A stretch of DNA of 64,000 nt from Setoptus koraiensis (lineage: Eukaryota; Arthropoda). The notes under the pieces are model-generated. The model saw only the letters and a list, made by a program, of their open reading frames with translations, did not search any database and was not told where the DNA came from. The stretch covers positions 16,368,001 to 16,432,000 of the forward strand of contig CM106585.1 in NCBI GenBank assembly GCA_048013815.1, written 5' to 3'. This document shows, one piece after another, positions 27,171 to 40,163 of the stretch (position 1 is its first letter; each line of letters opens with the position of its first letter). The translations under genes and the position numbers were made by a program.

Positions 27171-28303
27171 CTTTATAAGTTTTTTTTATATTCTTATTTA
27201 AACTACAATAATTTTGATTGCGTCTAATCTAAATCGGTAGCTAGTCTTTTAGTGTCACGCACCCAACTCCGGCCTGGATTTGATCCTCTTCTTGTCGCGA
27301 TCAATTAAGATTCAATATGGCATAACGATTGACATCTGAATTGATACACAGATGCCACACGACTACGTCTTGGCAACTTAATGACAACTTTTACTTTATT
27401 TCCAGAGCCGTCACATAGAGACTATATCTACACACAGAACGATAGAGTCTATCGACCAGATTGATTGATAATTAGTCATATTCACAAATTTCCGCTGTAG
27501 CTGGACTCGATAGTAGAAAATAATTCTAAGCGACATTCAAATGACTAATCTATATTTGTCATCTTATTAATTGATGAAATAGTTAGCAACCACACTCTAA
27601 TAAGAAATAACAATCAAGCAAAACAATATATGAGATCTTATAATAATATAATCTTTTCACTCATCTAGAATCTTATCTGATACAAAGTGAGTGATTTAAT
27701 CATGGAGAACAAGAGATATCAAGGAATCAAGATTGCGAACAGTCTGGATAATTGTTTTCCTCTCTTGCTTAAAGATAAGATCGCTGGTCGATAAGCCGGA
27801 TGCATTTTCTATACATGTAATAATCGCATACAGATCATGCAATTAGGATTGTGACATTCATTCAAGCTCCTCATGCGCTAACTGAATGAATGTAAATAGT
27901 AATTCAACCAATATTCACAGTTATGCATTCATTCGCGGAGATGCAAATTGTACACAACACCATGATATCTTGTTGTGATCACGAAAAAGAACGTGATATT
28001 GATACTATCTCTTATTTTACCGGTCTATCGTTAAAATCCAACAAAGTGTATCATGTTCCGTTTTGCGGTGCAAAAGTAAATCAGATTAGTGATTGAAGTA
28101 ACACTAGGCCGCCAAAGCCAAGGGTTGGAGAACATTGATAACATAGACAAGATTTATCTGGCTTATTCGGCTATATATACCTAGATTTGATCATTGCTAT
28201 CTAGTGTTGGAATGAGAGCTTTAAAGAGAAAATATCCACTGATTATCTGGCATTATTCAACATTCGAAAAAAAGAACCGGAGACCCCAGAAATTATACAA
28301 ATC
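27171..28303. promoter_or_regulatory. Shared 5' interval of OAT and acid phosphatase genes
   Basis: A 1.1-kb AT-rich gap between two divergent genes. Both promoters should be inside it, but no single element stands out. No open frame worth reporting. Confidence 0.45.
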
Positions 28304-29627
28304 ATGAACAAAGCCGCTCAATTGATCAGCATACTAGTGCTGGCGGCAGTTTATTGTGGCGGCCAGCATCATCATATAGATTTGGCGGATAGTGATGATC
28401 TGAAAAGTCTGATTATTATTATGCGCCATGGAGATAGTAAGTAACCAATTCATGGTGCTTATTTCCAATTTCTCTAAATCTAATGTATACTGATCCCAAA
28501 TATTCACTCATATATGCCCGTGCATAGGGGCACCTGTACATGTAAAATCGAAAAATCCCAACAGTAAATTTGTGGCAGAATTATGGCCAGATGGTTTGGG
28601 AAGACTGACAAAGAGAGGCAAACAGAGAGCATACGTCCAAGGAATACTGACAAGAATGCGTTACGAAAAATTCTTGACTGAAAACCCTACTGAAATGTAT
28701 GCTCGAAGCTCTTTTATGGACAGATGTCTAGATAGCGCTGAGCTATCTTTGGCCGCTATGTATATTCCGCATCGCCCAAACAACGAATGGTCTACCCAGA
28801 TACACTGGCAACCTATACCAGTTTATACAATACCAGAAATCCTAGATACAGTTCTGGAGCCCTCCACTTCGTGTCCAGAGGTAAAAGCTGCAGAAAATGC
28901 TTTGGAGAATTCGGCTGGGGTGAAAAACTTGAGAGCTAGAATGAAACCCATTACAGATTTGGTAACACGCGATCTCGGTATAGAGTTTGAAAAATGGAAC
29001 AGCATAGGTTGGCTGACTTATGAATTGAGGCCCCAAGAAAAACAATTCTGTCCTAAGTGCACACTTCCCAATTGGTACAACTCAACAACAAAAGCATTGC
29101 TGGCCAACGCAACTGTAGAGTGCTGGAAATTACTCTCCTCTACACCATTATTGAAAGAAGCACAAGTTGGGCCACTATTGAAAGAGATTGTGAAACGCTT
29201 TGCGGATCCTGATTATAAGGACTCCGAGGATAATGTTTTGCCAAAGAAGGCTTTCCTCTATTCAGGGCACGACAAAGAGGTGGCTGGCTTACTGGTCGCT
29301 TTGGGTATCTACGATGACCAATTAATAGGTTACTCAGATACCATATATCTTGAATTGCATCGAGATAGCAAGTCAAATCAACAATATATAAGAGTATTCT
29401 ATTATCACAATGAGCAACAATCAGAGAAGAGGCTAACATCGATACAGGAATTGTTTCCCGATTGCAGTTCAGTTGCACAAAACGAACTAACTGAATCATT
29501 TATCCGTCTAGCCGATAACAAGAATAGATGCACTCTAGCTGGATTCAACGCTTTGGTGAGAAAAATCACGCAACATAATTACCGATCAATGTGTCTCAAT
29601 GGAACCAACTTTATCGAATCTATTTAG
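28304..29627 (+). CDS. Secreted histidine acid phosphatase (prostatic/lysosomal type)
   Basis: Exon 1 is 28304-28436 and exon 2 is 28528-29627, with a 91-bp phase-1 intron (GATA/GTAAGT, GCATAG/GG). The product is 410 residues. It opens with a signal peptide (MNKAAQLISILVLAAVYCGG). The catalytic RHGDRAP motif (residues 41-47) is split by the intron and rebuilt exactly on splicing, which fixes the gene model. The second catalytic element is the HD of YSGHDKEVAGLLVALG. The spacing and length fit branch-2 histidine phosphatases (ACP2/ACPP-like), which hydrolyse phosphomonoesters in lysosomes or outside the cell. No C-terminal membrane segment is present, so the product is probably soluble. The substrate cannot be told. 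An 18-bp stretch of exon 2 (29298-29315) recurs inverted at 37387-37404. Confidence 0.92.
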
Positions 29628-32600
29628 CGACCAGCAGGCATCACAAACGATTATATAATTATATGTATCGGGTTAGGAATTCGTCCTCCCGTTGTTTATG
29701 CGAGAATTGATTGGCAGAGTGCTGCTCTCAATATGATGATATTGGGGAGAAAAATAAAAAGACACTAGATATAATAGTGTAATTGGATTGGTGTTGACCG
29801 CAGAGAACTAAATATAGTCTACAACAGAGATAGCCACAAGCGATATTATGAGATTGATATTCTCGGCAAAGCTGCAATAGACAAAAGTGTTTCAAATTGA
29901 AACTTTCAATACACTAACGCAAATTTATCTGATAGCTGGCCTTTGCTGGATGTTTTTTTTCCAATTTAAGTTTTTATGTTCGCCGACGACCTTTACATAT
30001 TAACAACGACATTGATTAGCAGAAATAATCTGTAATTTCGGCTCAATAAGTAAGAGTGACCGGTCCAGAGATACGGCCTTAGTAGTCATGATAACAGTAG
30101 AAGTGGTCTCATCGCGGCGCATAAATTGGACGAGTTTTGATATATGCAGTTTTGTTTTACTTGCTTATCAGTTGCAACATCAATGATTGGTGGACCATCG
30201 AGAGATATTTGGAGAAATTCTCGATTACAAATGCACCTGTTGAATGCAGGGCTATGGCCATATTATAAACAACTTAGCGGCAGAAAGGGACAACGCCACG
30301 GTTGGAGTGACATGTGAATCAAAAGTCTTATCTCTATTTAGCCAGCGGCTTGTTATTATTATTATTTGAAATTATAGCATTTGCAATTATTCCAAAGCCG
30401 AAGAGACGACTGAACAAAAGTTATATTGGGCAATTCTACTTTTTGTCAACTGTCTCAAAAGCCTTGAGAGAAAAAAGAAAGCTGAAAAAAAAAATCGTTC
30501 GAATAAAAATAACCTTGGTCATTTTCCAACAATCTCCCTGCAGCATCCAAACAATCAGATACCTTCTAGAATACTGATTCTTTCACATTTCGGTTTGGCA
30601 AACAAATATTCGTATTCAGTGAGCAAGTGCGTCTGGAGAGAATGTGTCAAAAGAGATAAATGTTATTTCGCATAACTGTCCGTTCAAGAGCGAAGGAGTG
30701 AAGATGATGTGGTTCATAGACATCAGCATTTCGGCCATTGGTCAGACACTGAGACAGGTGTCGTGGACACCGGCAACGATACACTATACATTATATGTGT
30801 ATGAAGAGTCAAAGGTCCTTGACCAATTAGGATTGATCATCGTCATTCAGTATCAGTAGATACAACTTGCTGCTGAGCGAGAGTGTTATCTTTGTTACTG
30901 CTGTCGTTTTTTCGCCTGACCACCACCACCATCATTAATGCAGCAAGACTAAAAATAGTTTTCGTGAAATTTGCAATTGCACTTCAACCATGGTACATAA
31001 TTTGACCATCTAATTTGTCGGATCAACCATTCACTTCACTTGTCGCTAGCCATTGGCTGGATAATCACTGAGATATGGCAGTTGAAGTTGCAAAGCTTTC
31101 AATAATGGGTGCATAGACAGTACCAGTTTTGATAAAATGATTGCTGCTCATTCAAAAACATAGCTTTTTAGTTTTGGCATTGTTCGTCAAGTTTTTTAAG
31201 GCAGTTTTATGTGCTCGACCTTTGGTTGAAGATTATACACATGGATATGTTGAGCATGGAAGCATGAATTGGAGAGTGAGAGTGGTGTTGGTCTGAATCT
31301 GTCTGTAATAGGATTGTTCTAGCTGATGTGATAGGCTTGGAAATTTAAAAGCCATCGAGCGATAGCAGGCCGCATCAAGTTGATGTGAGCTTCTTTTAAA
31401 ATGAACACAAATTGTGGGTTCTTTCATCGCTACAAGTGTCTAATTATAGACACATTCTTCATTAGCGATGCTTTATGTTCTTGGGGCACTTCAAGGAGAA
31501 CTCCAATCACGGTGGACAAGGTAGTAAACTGGCAATTGCTGCTGATAACCTTGGCTCTTTTTTATTCGATCACATAGCGGTCTAATGGTCTTTCGAAGCT
31601 TTTTGCTCGCAATCACTTGCAAGACTGGCACAAGTGGAAATTTTTTTGATAGACATTCCTCCCATGATGACATCAGCATCAAGGTTGATGAATTTGAATA
31701 TAAGTGCCTCCAAGGATTATATTGATATTACAATCTTCTCGACAGCGATCGTTAAAATTGAGATAGAACGGCGCAAAAATTGTTTGAGATGAAATAGTAC
31801 AGATCTGCTTGCAGTGATTAGTTGCTTGCTGTACTTACTAGCAGGCAAGTTTCAATTGCGCTTAATTGAAGATGTTGATAACAATCGTATTGATCACAAA
31901 ATGATTGGAAATCGAGTCTGATTAGGAACAGTACTGAACATCAAGAGTTCCGCTCTTTTTCGATCTTTAACTAGGTTAAATTGTTATGGTCAGTTAACAA
32001 TTATTTCTCAAGAAAAAGCGACACGCTAGTACGCAAATGCTCAGACCAGGAGAGTAATCGGTGGTTGTAGTGGCTCAATGAGAATTGAACGAGATCATTA
32101 TCACTTAATTTTTTAATGATTGGCAATATTGATAATATTTTTCCCTTTGCCTCCTGAGGCTAGTTGATAATTTGTTCACTAATAGTTGCAACTTGCAAGG
32201 CTCTCTTCCTTCTCTCCGATGAAAGAGGCCGCGCAACAAAAGAAACGAATCAAAAGAAACAAATTTGTGCAGTGATAACTGATACTGCCAGTTGGTTATA
32301 GAGCCGGTTCACTGGTCATTCATTGCTAGCTATTGTCCAGTGATTTTAGCCTGTCTGTGATTGTTACACTATCGTTATATCGATCAATCACATATACACA
32401 CACATGCGAATGATAATGGAACAATAGTCATTCCCGTTAATAGGATAAAATGAGAGTTACATAAGAAGGAAAGAAAAAATGAGCGGCTCCCTCATCTCGT
32501 CGTTGACTGAAACTGTTCACAAGTATTGAAATGCGTTTGCAAAAATTTGGCTCACATTTATTATCCGACAATCCAGCCATTTCGAGAGAGAGAGAGACGG

Positions 32601-33783
32601 CCATTACATACTGCCAAAATAGCTAAATATAATCGTTGGCCTATGTGGGTGCATTTGTTACGACACAATGCACAGTAGTGGTATAATGTTCAATCAATCC
32701 TGACTCGACTAAAATGATTAATTAGTCGTGCCCTAAGACGAACGACTCTCTTACGAGTGGTCGTTATTGTTAGCAGGTGCATTAACGGGCCAGCAACAAA
32801 GTTTGATACAGTAACAATGGAAAGGCCGCACTCAGGTTACATAACCAGACCGTTTATTGAGCAACCAATTGCTGGTTGTTCAATTTCGCTTTCTGAAACG
32901 ATTCTCATACAGGTATTTGTATTTCATGAAGAATTAACCTTATATACCATTATAATGATGCTGCCGATACTTAATGATAGGATAGTGCATTAGCTATTGG
33001 ATGAACGTTACTCAACAATCAGTATTCAGCGTCTTCGACGTCGTCTCGCCATGTCTTACTTGGCGTAGATTGATTTTCGTATCGTTAATCTGCCCTAAAT
33101 TGAGTGCAGACAGTGTCCAACGAGCAAAAACCATCCCTCTTGCCACCACTACTATGCAATTTTGCGTTTGTCTGTCAAACTGGTCAGTTTATTTCTTTTT
33201 GTTTGTATTTATTGCAGTGTGAGAGTTGCTCTTGATTGTTATTAACAGCAACACCATGACCAGCGCTCATGCATAACAATAAACAAACCAACTAAGACCG
33301 ACTTAGTAGAGTGAAAAGAAATATCCAAGCGAAAGCGAAGATAGTCATTGTAATCTTTTGGCATCCGAAATGTTGATGATAAATGTAAGATAATGTGTAT
33401 CAATTTATGTTATGTGTCCATCGAGAAAAAGCTAAAACTTTTGGCAGACTGACCCGCTAGATGATTCAAAAAATTAAGTGAGCTAGCAGTGAAAGCAAGA
33501 GCAACTTGCTGCAGCAAACGAAAACTCAACCCTAGAATGGCCAACCTCCTCTGTTGTTCCAACTTGTACAAACGTTGCTGTTCGTTCACACACGAATAAA
33601 CATCTACTAAGACCACTACCACTTGTTGGACATTAAACTTGCCTCGACTGAAGTCTTGATCGTGATGTAACAAGCTAAAATTTGCTAGAGAGCTGGTCAG
33701 TGCATTGGCAAGTCTATAGATGCATACAAAACGTTGTTGTCGCCTTAAACCGCGCCTATCACTTGAAGGTATGTATATGAATA

Positions 33784-33822
<39 letters not shown>

Positions 33823-34185
33823 TGCATGTTATATATACATACATAAAAAGAGAGAGTATATTCTTCCCATTGGGTTGGTTTGTATCCATTCTTCTGGAAT
33901 ATAAGTACTAGCGGCAAATAGTTTTCGAAATCAATGGGCAAGATATAATTCAAAAATCAAGAGGATCGTAGCACTTTCATTTTATCGCAAGACGTTGCAA
34001 GAGGAGCACACACACAAAATAGTACACATGTTCTTTACGTGTTCTAGGAGCTATTTAGATTCATAACATAGCGGATTAATTCTCTAGTTAGTAGTACAAA
34101 GATAGAAGTAGTAGTCTATAATATCGACAATTACTAACAGCGTTATCATCATTGGAAATACGACCGAGCAGAGATTTTCATAACA
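29628..34185. other. Gene-poor intergenic region
   Basis: About 4.6 kb, AT-rich, with no open frame that shows a domain, signal peptide or convincing splice pair. It includes a TA tract near 33.8 kb and should contain the Gasp-like promoter at its right end. Confidence 0.5.
33790..33816 (+). repeat. (AT)n microsatellite
   Basis: A 27-bp AT dinucleotide tract in intergenic DNA. Confidence 0.9.
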
Positions 34186-37112
34186 ATGCATCCTCCAAAT
34201 AATTTTGTGATTTCCGCAATCACACTCTTGATTGCCAATGCAGGTAAGTCACTCAGCCACTTATTACATAACCAATAACAAAACCTTTGATGTGTTAACA
34301 AGAAGAGAGAGGTCCCATCCCGTCCCGACCAACATTTTCAGGGAAAGAAAAACGAGATTCAATTGACTAATAAATACTAATCACTTATTGTAATCATTCA
34401 AATCACAACATAAATTCTGTATCATCATCTATAACTTGATCACAAATGGAACCATTAATTATGCAATAATAAATAAATATGTATATGAGCAGTGGTCGCA
34501 CAACGTTCATCACCTCAATTTGGTTTCCCACCGCCCAGCTCAAATCAATTCAGCTCCGATGTATTCAGTAGCAACAGTCAAGATTTGGGCCTATCGCCAC
34601 CACCTACTCTTGTTAGCCTCGTAGGCCAACAACAGGGATCCTCTGTACAGCTTCAATCAGCATCTCAATCTCAGCAAGACCAACAATCGTCTTCTTCACA
34701 ATCACAGCAAGTGCCATCCTCACAATCGGTACAGCAGCAGCAACAATCTTCATCGCAACAACAACAACAGCCAACTATTCAATTGTCTAGGCCTTCTCTA
34801 TCATTGTCATCATTGAGTGGACAACAAGGAGGAATTATGTCCAGACAATCGTCGCAACAACAACCAGGCTCCTCATCGTCGTCGTCCTCCTCATCACAAT
34901 CGTCGCTAGTAGCCAACAATGTGTCGCCGCAGCAACATCAATCGGCTCGTCAACCATCACAATCTCATTCTCATCAATCACAATCGCACAGCCAATCGCA
35001 ATCGTCGCATAGAAGCCAACAAAATCATCCAGTTGTTGCGCAACCTGTCGTCCACAATCACCATAATCAACATCCATCAAATTTGCAACCATTGCAACAG
35101 ACTAGCCAATCTCTAAATAGAGATAATCCTGCTATTATTGAAGCAGCTCGTAAAGCCGAACAAACGGCCGCCTCATTGGCAGCTAGCTCTGGCCAGACCT
35201 ACCATTGTCCTGATTTATTTGGTTTCTTCCGTCATCACAAGAGCTGTGATAAATATTGGGCATGTGAAAATGGAACAGCAACGTTAAAATTGTGCGGTAA
35301 TGGTCTTAACTTTGATGACTCAGATCCGAAAAGAGAAAATTGTGCTTATCCTTTTTCAGTAGATTGTGGAGGTGACAGGACAGATTTAGGTAAGTTTTAC
35401 CGGGCACACATTCACCCATTTTCATTTTACCTTTCTTTGCTTAAATTTCACATTCGACATGCTCTGACATCGCCTTGATATACATAAATTGAGTAAATGA
35501 ATAACATGAATAGGGAAAGAATTGATTATCATTGCATAATCTCACTCTGTTTAAGCTGTATACTTACAATAGAGATGGTAATAATTTATTGCTCTCGACT
35601 GAAATTGAAGTTATCCAGTTAGTAAAACAAATCTTAGTAGTGGTCAAAGCTGGCTAAAGTATCTGGAGTGCACTCTCAGTGGAGAATGTGCTAGAGTTCA
35701 ATGCACCGCATCATACAATTAAGTTTAATTTCTAGATTGCCAGTAATCCGATGGTGCATCCACATGCTCCAACGACAACGACTAAATACATGAATGACTT
35801 ACACAATGACCGATAGGCAAATAAAGTGTTTAGAGAGCAATGATCTATATTCATGCCTATTCACTTAACTTATTCACTTTTCTTTATGCCATGGTTCTGA
35901 TGATGATCGTGTTGATTATAATGAAGATAATGCGATAATATTCAAGTATGAGCTGTGAATTAACATAGCGGGATCGTCGTCATTCTCTCAGACTAAACAC
36001 CATCCTAGTAACCTGATCAACTCCTGAGAACAAGTGTTAAAAAGGAAATTTGACTATTTGAAGTTGCTCATTCATCTCACGATGTTAACCTGATAATTCT
36101 TAGCTTGATGTTGGTTTGTACGAGAGCACACCAGTTGTAAGCAACAAGTTTTTTTATTCTGTTGTTATCACATGAGCATTACAACTAAATATTTACTCTT
36201 TCTCGATCCCTTGTCCGACTAAGAGCAACAAAGAGAATCAATTAATCTCCCACGATCACACTTTCACCATCACTGTTACATGTTTAAATATAGAAACAGA
36301 AAGAGTAAACTAACTGAACAACTATTCCTAAATATACTGTTGAAACTTCCTCCCTTCTTCTCATATAACTCAATCAGAACCACCTATATCAACGCCTCAT
36401 TGTCCACGTTTGTATGGTTTGTTTGCTGACACTGCAAACTGTAGAGTGTTCTACTCTTGCTGGAATGGAGAGGCCTCGAAATACGAATGTCCTCCAGGTT
36501 TAGCTTATGATAACGAGCAAAGAGTCTGTGTGTGGGCGGACCTAGTGGATCGATGCGACCAATCAGGTTAGTAGATTTGTTTTAAAGCCGAATAGTAGCA
36601 TTATTATTATGCAATTATCAATGCCTTGGAGTGCTTTTTTATATTCATGAAAAATTTGTTTGTTTATTCACGCTCATCTCTAAAACAACAGAGGTATCTG
36701 ACGGCTTTGTGTGTCCTGACCCTACCGAAGTTGACCAGCCAGGTCATTATACTAGACACGCACATCCAACAGATTGCAGGAAATTCTACGTTTGTATCGA
36801 GGGTGTCGCTAGGCCTTATGGATGTAGCTTCGGAACAGTCTTCAACGTAGATTCACTACAATGTGATGAGCCAGACAACGTTTCTGGGTGGTGAGTATCT
36901 TTAGCCCTGATGATCGAAGTGCTCTCCGAAATCTCTAGTTATTAATGTTTCTCCATCAACTTTCATTCTAACTATTCAGTGAGAAATACTACGGAGACAT
37001 CGACCCAAAGACAGCAAAGAAGCTAGCCAAAGAGAGCAGTCAAGGACAGTCACCAGTACATTCGACTAGCACTTCAACTAGCTCCAGATCATCATCGCAA
37101 GCACAACGTTGA
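34186..37112 (+). CDS. Gasp: Gasp/obstructor-C-like chitin-binding protein with Gln/Ser-rich extension
   Basis: Five exons: 34186-34243, 34493-35389, 36378-36566, 36692-36890 and 36980-37112; the introns are 249, 988, 125 and 89 bp. The sum is 491 residues in an open frame. A signal peptide (MHPPNNFVISAITLLIANA) is followed by about 235 residues rich in Gln, Ser and His, then three CBM14 (peritrophin-A) domains, each with the usual six cysteines: CPDLFGFFRHHKSCDKYWAC, CPRLYGLFADTANC, and the RHAHPTDCRKFYVC domain. The linker EPPISTPHC and the ending CEKYYGDID are hallmarks of arthropod Gasp (obstructor C), a chitin-binding protein of tracheal and cuticular matrix. Insect Gasp passes almost directly from the signal peptide to the first CBM14, so the long extension is unusual. 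This gene is the best evidence that the host is an arthropod. Confidence 0.93.
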
Positions 37113-37386
37113 TCTGTCTTAACTGCATTTTTGTTGAACCAACTTGTTACATCACGATGATTGACCTTCCATAAATCTTGAGAATGACTTTGCTTTGTTC
37201 TTTAAAATGAAAAAAACATTAATCAAGCATGTCATTCAAGATAAATTAGTATTGAGTATTCAATGGGAAGACAAAGAAGCAAAACAGGCATTCTTGTTTG
37301 GTCATATCAGTAGACTTAAAAGCATTCTGTGTAATTTAATATATACATAAATGAAAGAAAATGAAAATGAATTACATGTCATTTCA
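37113..37386. other. 3' flank of Gasp-like gene and left edge of the duplicated block
   Basis: Non-coding. It contains the left copy of a 100-bp direct repeat (37257-37357) that reappears at 48943-49042. Confidence 0.6.
37257..37357 (+). repeat. Left flanking direct repeat of the duplicated block
   Basis: About 100 bp beginning TATTCAATGGGAAGAC that matches 48943-49042 with only a few substitutions. It lies just after the Gasp-like gene, whereas the right copy lies just before the 3' end of DHX15. Confidence 0.9.
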
Positions 37387-37410
37387 ATCGTAGATACCCA
37401 AAGCAATTAT

Positions 37411-37806
37411 TTCATCGATTTTGCTACGTCTTATTGCTTGGTTGGCGTCATTTATATACTTGACCACCTCATTCTTTATAGGCACTTGAATTTGATGATT
37501 GTTTTCTTGCAATTGCTTGTGGAACTCTAATAAATATTCATAGCAGCTGTCAACATCCTCAGATGGACCCAAAATTGTAACTTCATTGCATTTCACCCCA
37601 GGTTCTGGAAACGTGATTGTGATTTGGTTAAATTTGTCTCTAATCTCCTTGATTTTTTCTCCTTTTCTGCCAATTATGAGGCCATGCAATTGTTGATCGA
37701 TAACTAACTTTTTGCTCGACTCAAACTTCTTAGCTATAATATTTATCTTTTCCTCAGCAATCGCTACAGCTTCCGCTGTATCTTCTATTGTAATAAATTC
37801 ACTCGA
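37411..37806 (-). pseudogene. Vigilin gene fragment (dispersed copy)
   Basis: 396 bp that align without gaps to 18383-18778 of the vigilin gene with three mismatches by my reading. It covers residues of about 623-754: the end of one KH domain, the whole KH domain with the GRKG loop, and part of the next linker. It remains open but has no promoter, start or remaining domains. The copy came from the exonic sequence of an intronless gene, so DNA-level and RNA-level origins cannot be told apart. Confidence 0.93.
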
Positions 37807-37814
37807 CTCAAAAG

Positions 37815-37931
37815 GCCCATGTTGCGTCTCATCAACAGCAAGCGATTTTTGTATTTGAAATTCGAGATGGATAACGAGCAAGAATTGAAACGCCAAAGTC
37901 GGGCAATTATTCTGTCATCAACAAGAGTCTA
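37815..37931 (+). pseudogene. Fragment of the UPF1-like pseudo-helicase gene
   Basis: 117 bp matching 43726-43849 (copy A'), apart from a 7-bp deletion. It is joined to the vigilin fragment through about 8 bp of filler and runs into the assembly gap. It is non-functional by itself. Confidence 0.9.
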
Positions 37932-38031
37932 NNNNNNNNNNNNNNNNNNNNNNNNNNNNNNNNNNNNNNNNNNNNNNNNNNNNNNNNNNNNNNNNNNNNN
38001 NNNNNNNNNNNNNNNNNNNNNNNNNNNNNNN
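37932..38031. other. Assembly gap of exactly 100 N
   Basis: The round length suggests a scaffold gap of unknown true size. It lies at the left edge of the duplicated block, so copy number and order around it are uncertain. Confidence 0.99.
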
Positions 38032-38974
38032 TTATTACAGCCCACTTGGCGTTCAGGTTCAATATTCTATTGATAGTCTCGAGGACTTGTCGCAATTTAC
38101 GTCTTTGAGCATCTTCGTTCTGAGTCACTTCAACCACGTCTAATTTTGATCCGCTATTGGGAGAGATACAACGAAAATCCGTTATTCAAATGATAGAGAC
38201 ATTTCGATAATTTTTCGTCTGATAATTCAACCCACCGAAAGCGTCATGCACTTACCTCAGTTTTTCAACTAGTTTACCCAAAACTTGACCATCATAAAGA
38301 TCTTGCTCTAGATTTTTCACGATGATCCGCTGATCGTTTAATTCATCATTAATCCAATTGACCAATGTAGTGACCAAATGGTTAAATTGTGGCGAATCTC
38401 TTGACGACTGATCAATCACCGCCCTGCTCTCGTTCTCGCCAAGCCCGTAATCGCCGCCGGCATCTATTATTCTGGGAACGATATTTCCATCTATGGCCTC
38501 TTTTCCTTCTTGTTCGACTTGTTCCACTGTCAGCTCAGCAACTGTATTATCGTCATGTAGCATTCGAGCAGAAAATTTGCACGATATTGAATGACATCGT
38601 TAATCACGATACTTGTTTTATAGTTTTTTGAGCAACTAAATTATCAGCCTATCTAGCGAGGTTCTATGGGACACAAAAATAGAGAGATAACAGTTGGAGA
38701 TATGTTGCTTACCTTCGCGTTGCTTCTTCTTGCGACCAAGTGTGCCAATGTAATCCAAGAATCCTCCAGATTCTTGTTTGTTCATATCTAAGCGCGGGTG
38801 CGACAACGATACAGGCGGCCCATGATGAGGTAGATTCTGTTGTTGTTGCTGTCTTTGAAACTCTTTACCATTGTATTGATACTGGCTAAGGTTATTGAAT
38901 TGTTGCGGGGATGAAGTTGGAGTGGATGGACAGTCTCGCCTTAACGTGGAGGACAGTGTGTCGTCACTATACAA
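38032..38974 (-). pseudogene. Parvin copy 1, 5' half only
   Basis: It contains exon A (38974-38713), exon B (38541-38256) and the beginning of exon C (38153 down to the gap). Splice sites match those of the whole copy at 47180-48808. The C-terminal half is not next to it: the gap and the vigilin/F-box chimera follow instead. If the gap hides the rest, it could be a complete gene; as assembled it is truncated within the first CH domain. Confidence 0.85.
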
Positions 38975-40163
38975 TGATCATTGGCTGCCCGAGTGTCAAC
39001 AACAAATATCCTCGGTACGCTGGAAACGAGAATCTTGCCAAGGAAAACATTTTCTCACAGCGAGACTGGATCGCCACACGCTAGACAGGACATTCGCAAG
39101 AAAAATCCATCACTCCAACAGGATGCAAATGATTGAATACGACAGCAGCGGTAAAAAGTTGTGGTCGGCCGAGGGAGTGCCCATCTTGCGTCTCATCAAC
39201 AGCAAGCGATTTTTGTATTTGAAATTCGAGATGGATAACGAGCAAGAATTGAAACGCGGCCACCCAAAGTCGGGCAATTATTCTGTCATCAACAAGAGTC
39301 TACAGCTATTCTATCAGCAGTCGATGGAGAGGCTGAAAGGAAACATCAGGCGCATCGCAGGCGATACACTATTGCGCGAAATTATCCAAACAAGTTGTGG
39401 AGAGGGAAAAAATGTGTGCCACTTGGATTTTAACACGCTGAGATCGGATGACACAGGTATATGGGTCATCGAGGAGGCCTTACAATCGGCAATATGTAAT
39501 AGAGTTACCATATTGGTGAGTGAGCCGGGCCAAGAGGCCATCGGCATACTTGACATCGTGTCATTGGCTCACTTGCACAAGACAATATCAGAAAGTGATC
39601 AGACACCTTCTACCGGTAATTCAAAAGTGTTGATATGTGCCGGCAGTGCTGGCTCGCTCGAGGCCATAGCAGAGAAACTCCATGAATTAGCTGATTTGAA
39701 GGTCAAGATCTTCAGCTCGGCTGACTGTCAGTCGCAGCAATCATCTTTTTCTTATTTTGACGATCTCAATGATGAAGATATTGTCGATGATGAAGATGAT
39801 GATTACTACGAGAACGTCAATGTCGACAATTCAAGAATTGATACCAGAGATCTAAAAGTGGAATCGGATTTGGGCATGCCTGCTGCACGAAGCATTTTCT
39901 TCGAAAACTCCATAGATGATGTTGATTGTAACGTTATTTTATGCACTTTTCACGATGCACTCAAACTGTCATCGTGGACCGAGTTTTTAGTTCATTCTTT
40001 GATACTGTACAGATGTAACGAGTTCAGTATGTCCGATGTGCATCTATTATTCCATTTTCTACCCAAACGTATCACAATTATGTCAGACGGTAGCGAGGTG
40101 GACGTTGTGTTCAATAGTTTCAAAAGTATGGGCTTCAAGCCGAAGAGAATAAATGATAAATAA
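38927..40163 (+). CDS. Stand-alone UPF1-like pseudo-helicase (copy A), 5'-truncated
   Basis: About 412 codons are open, but no ATG occurs in frame until 39123, which would give 346 residues. The sequence corresponds to the C-terminal half of the F-box fusion proteins (from the HWLPECQQQISSVRW block onward) and lacks the F-box and LRR part. Its left edge abuts parvin exon A on the opposite strand. Segments that line up with UPF1 include the SGNYSV strand, GDTLLREIIQTSCG (stalk), RVTILVSEPGQEAIG in place of Walker A, and MSDVHLLFHFLPKR before motif III. An acidic insert (DDLNDEDIVDDEDDD) lies between RecA1 motifs Ia and II. ATP-binding residues are lost. It is either a truncated gene copy or a short protein; expression is unknown. 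Confidence 0.6.

Noticed and set aside
33410-33889. 159-codon minus-strand frame
   Set aside because: Part of it is the TA tract and no domain is visible.
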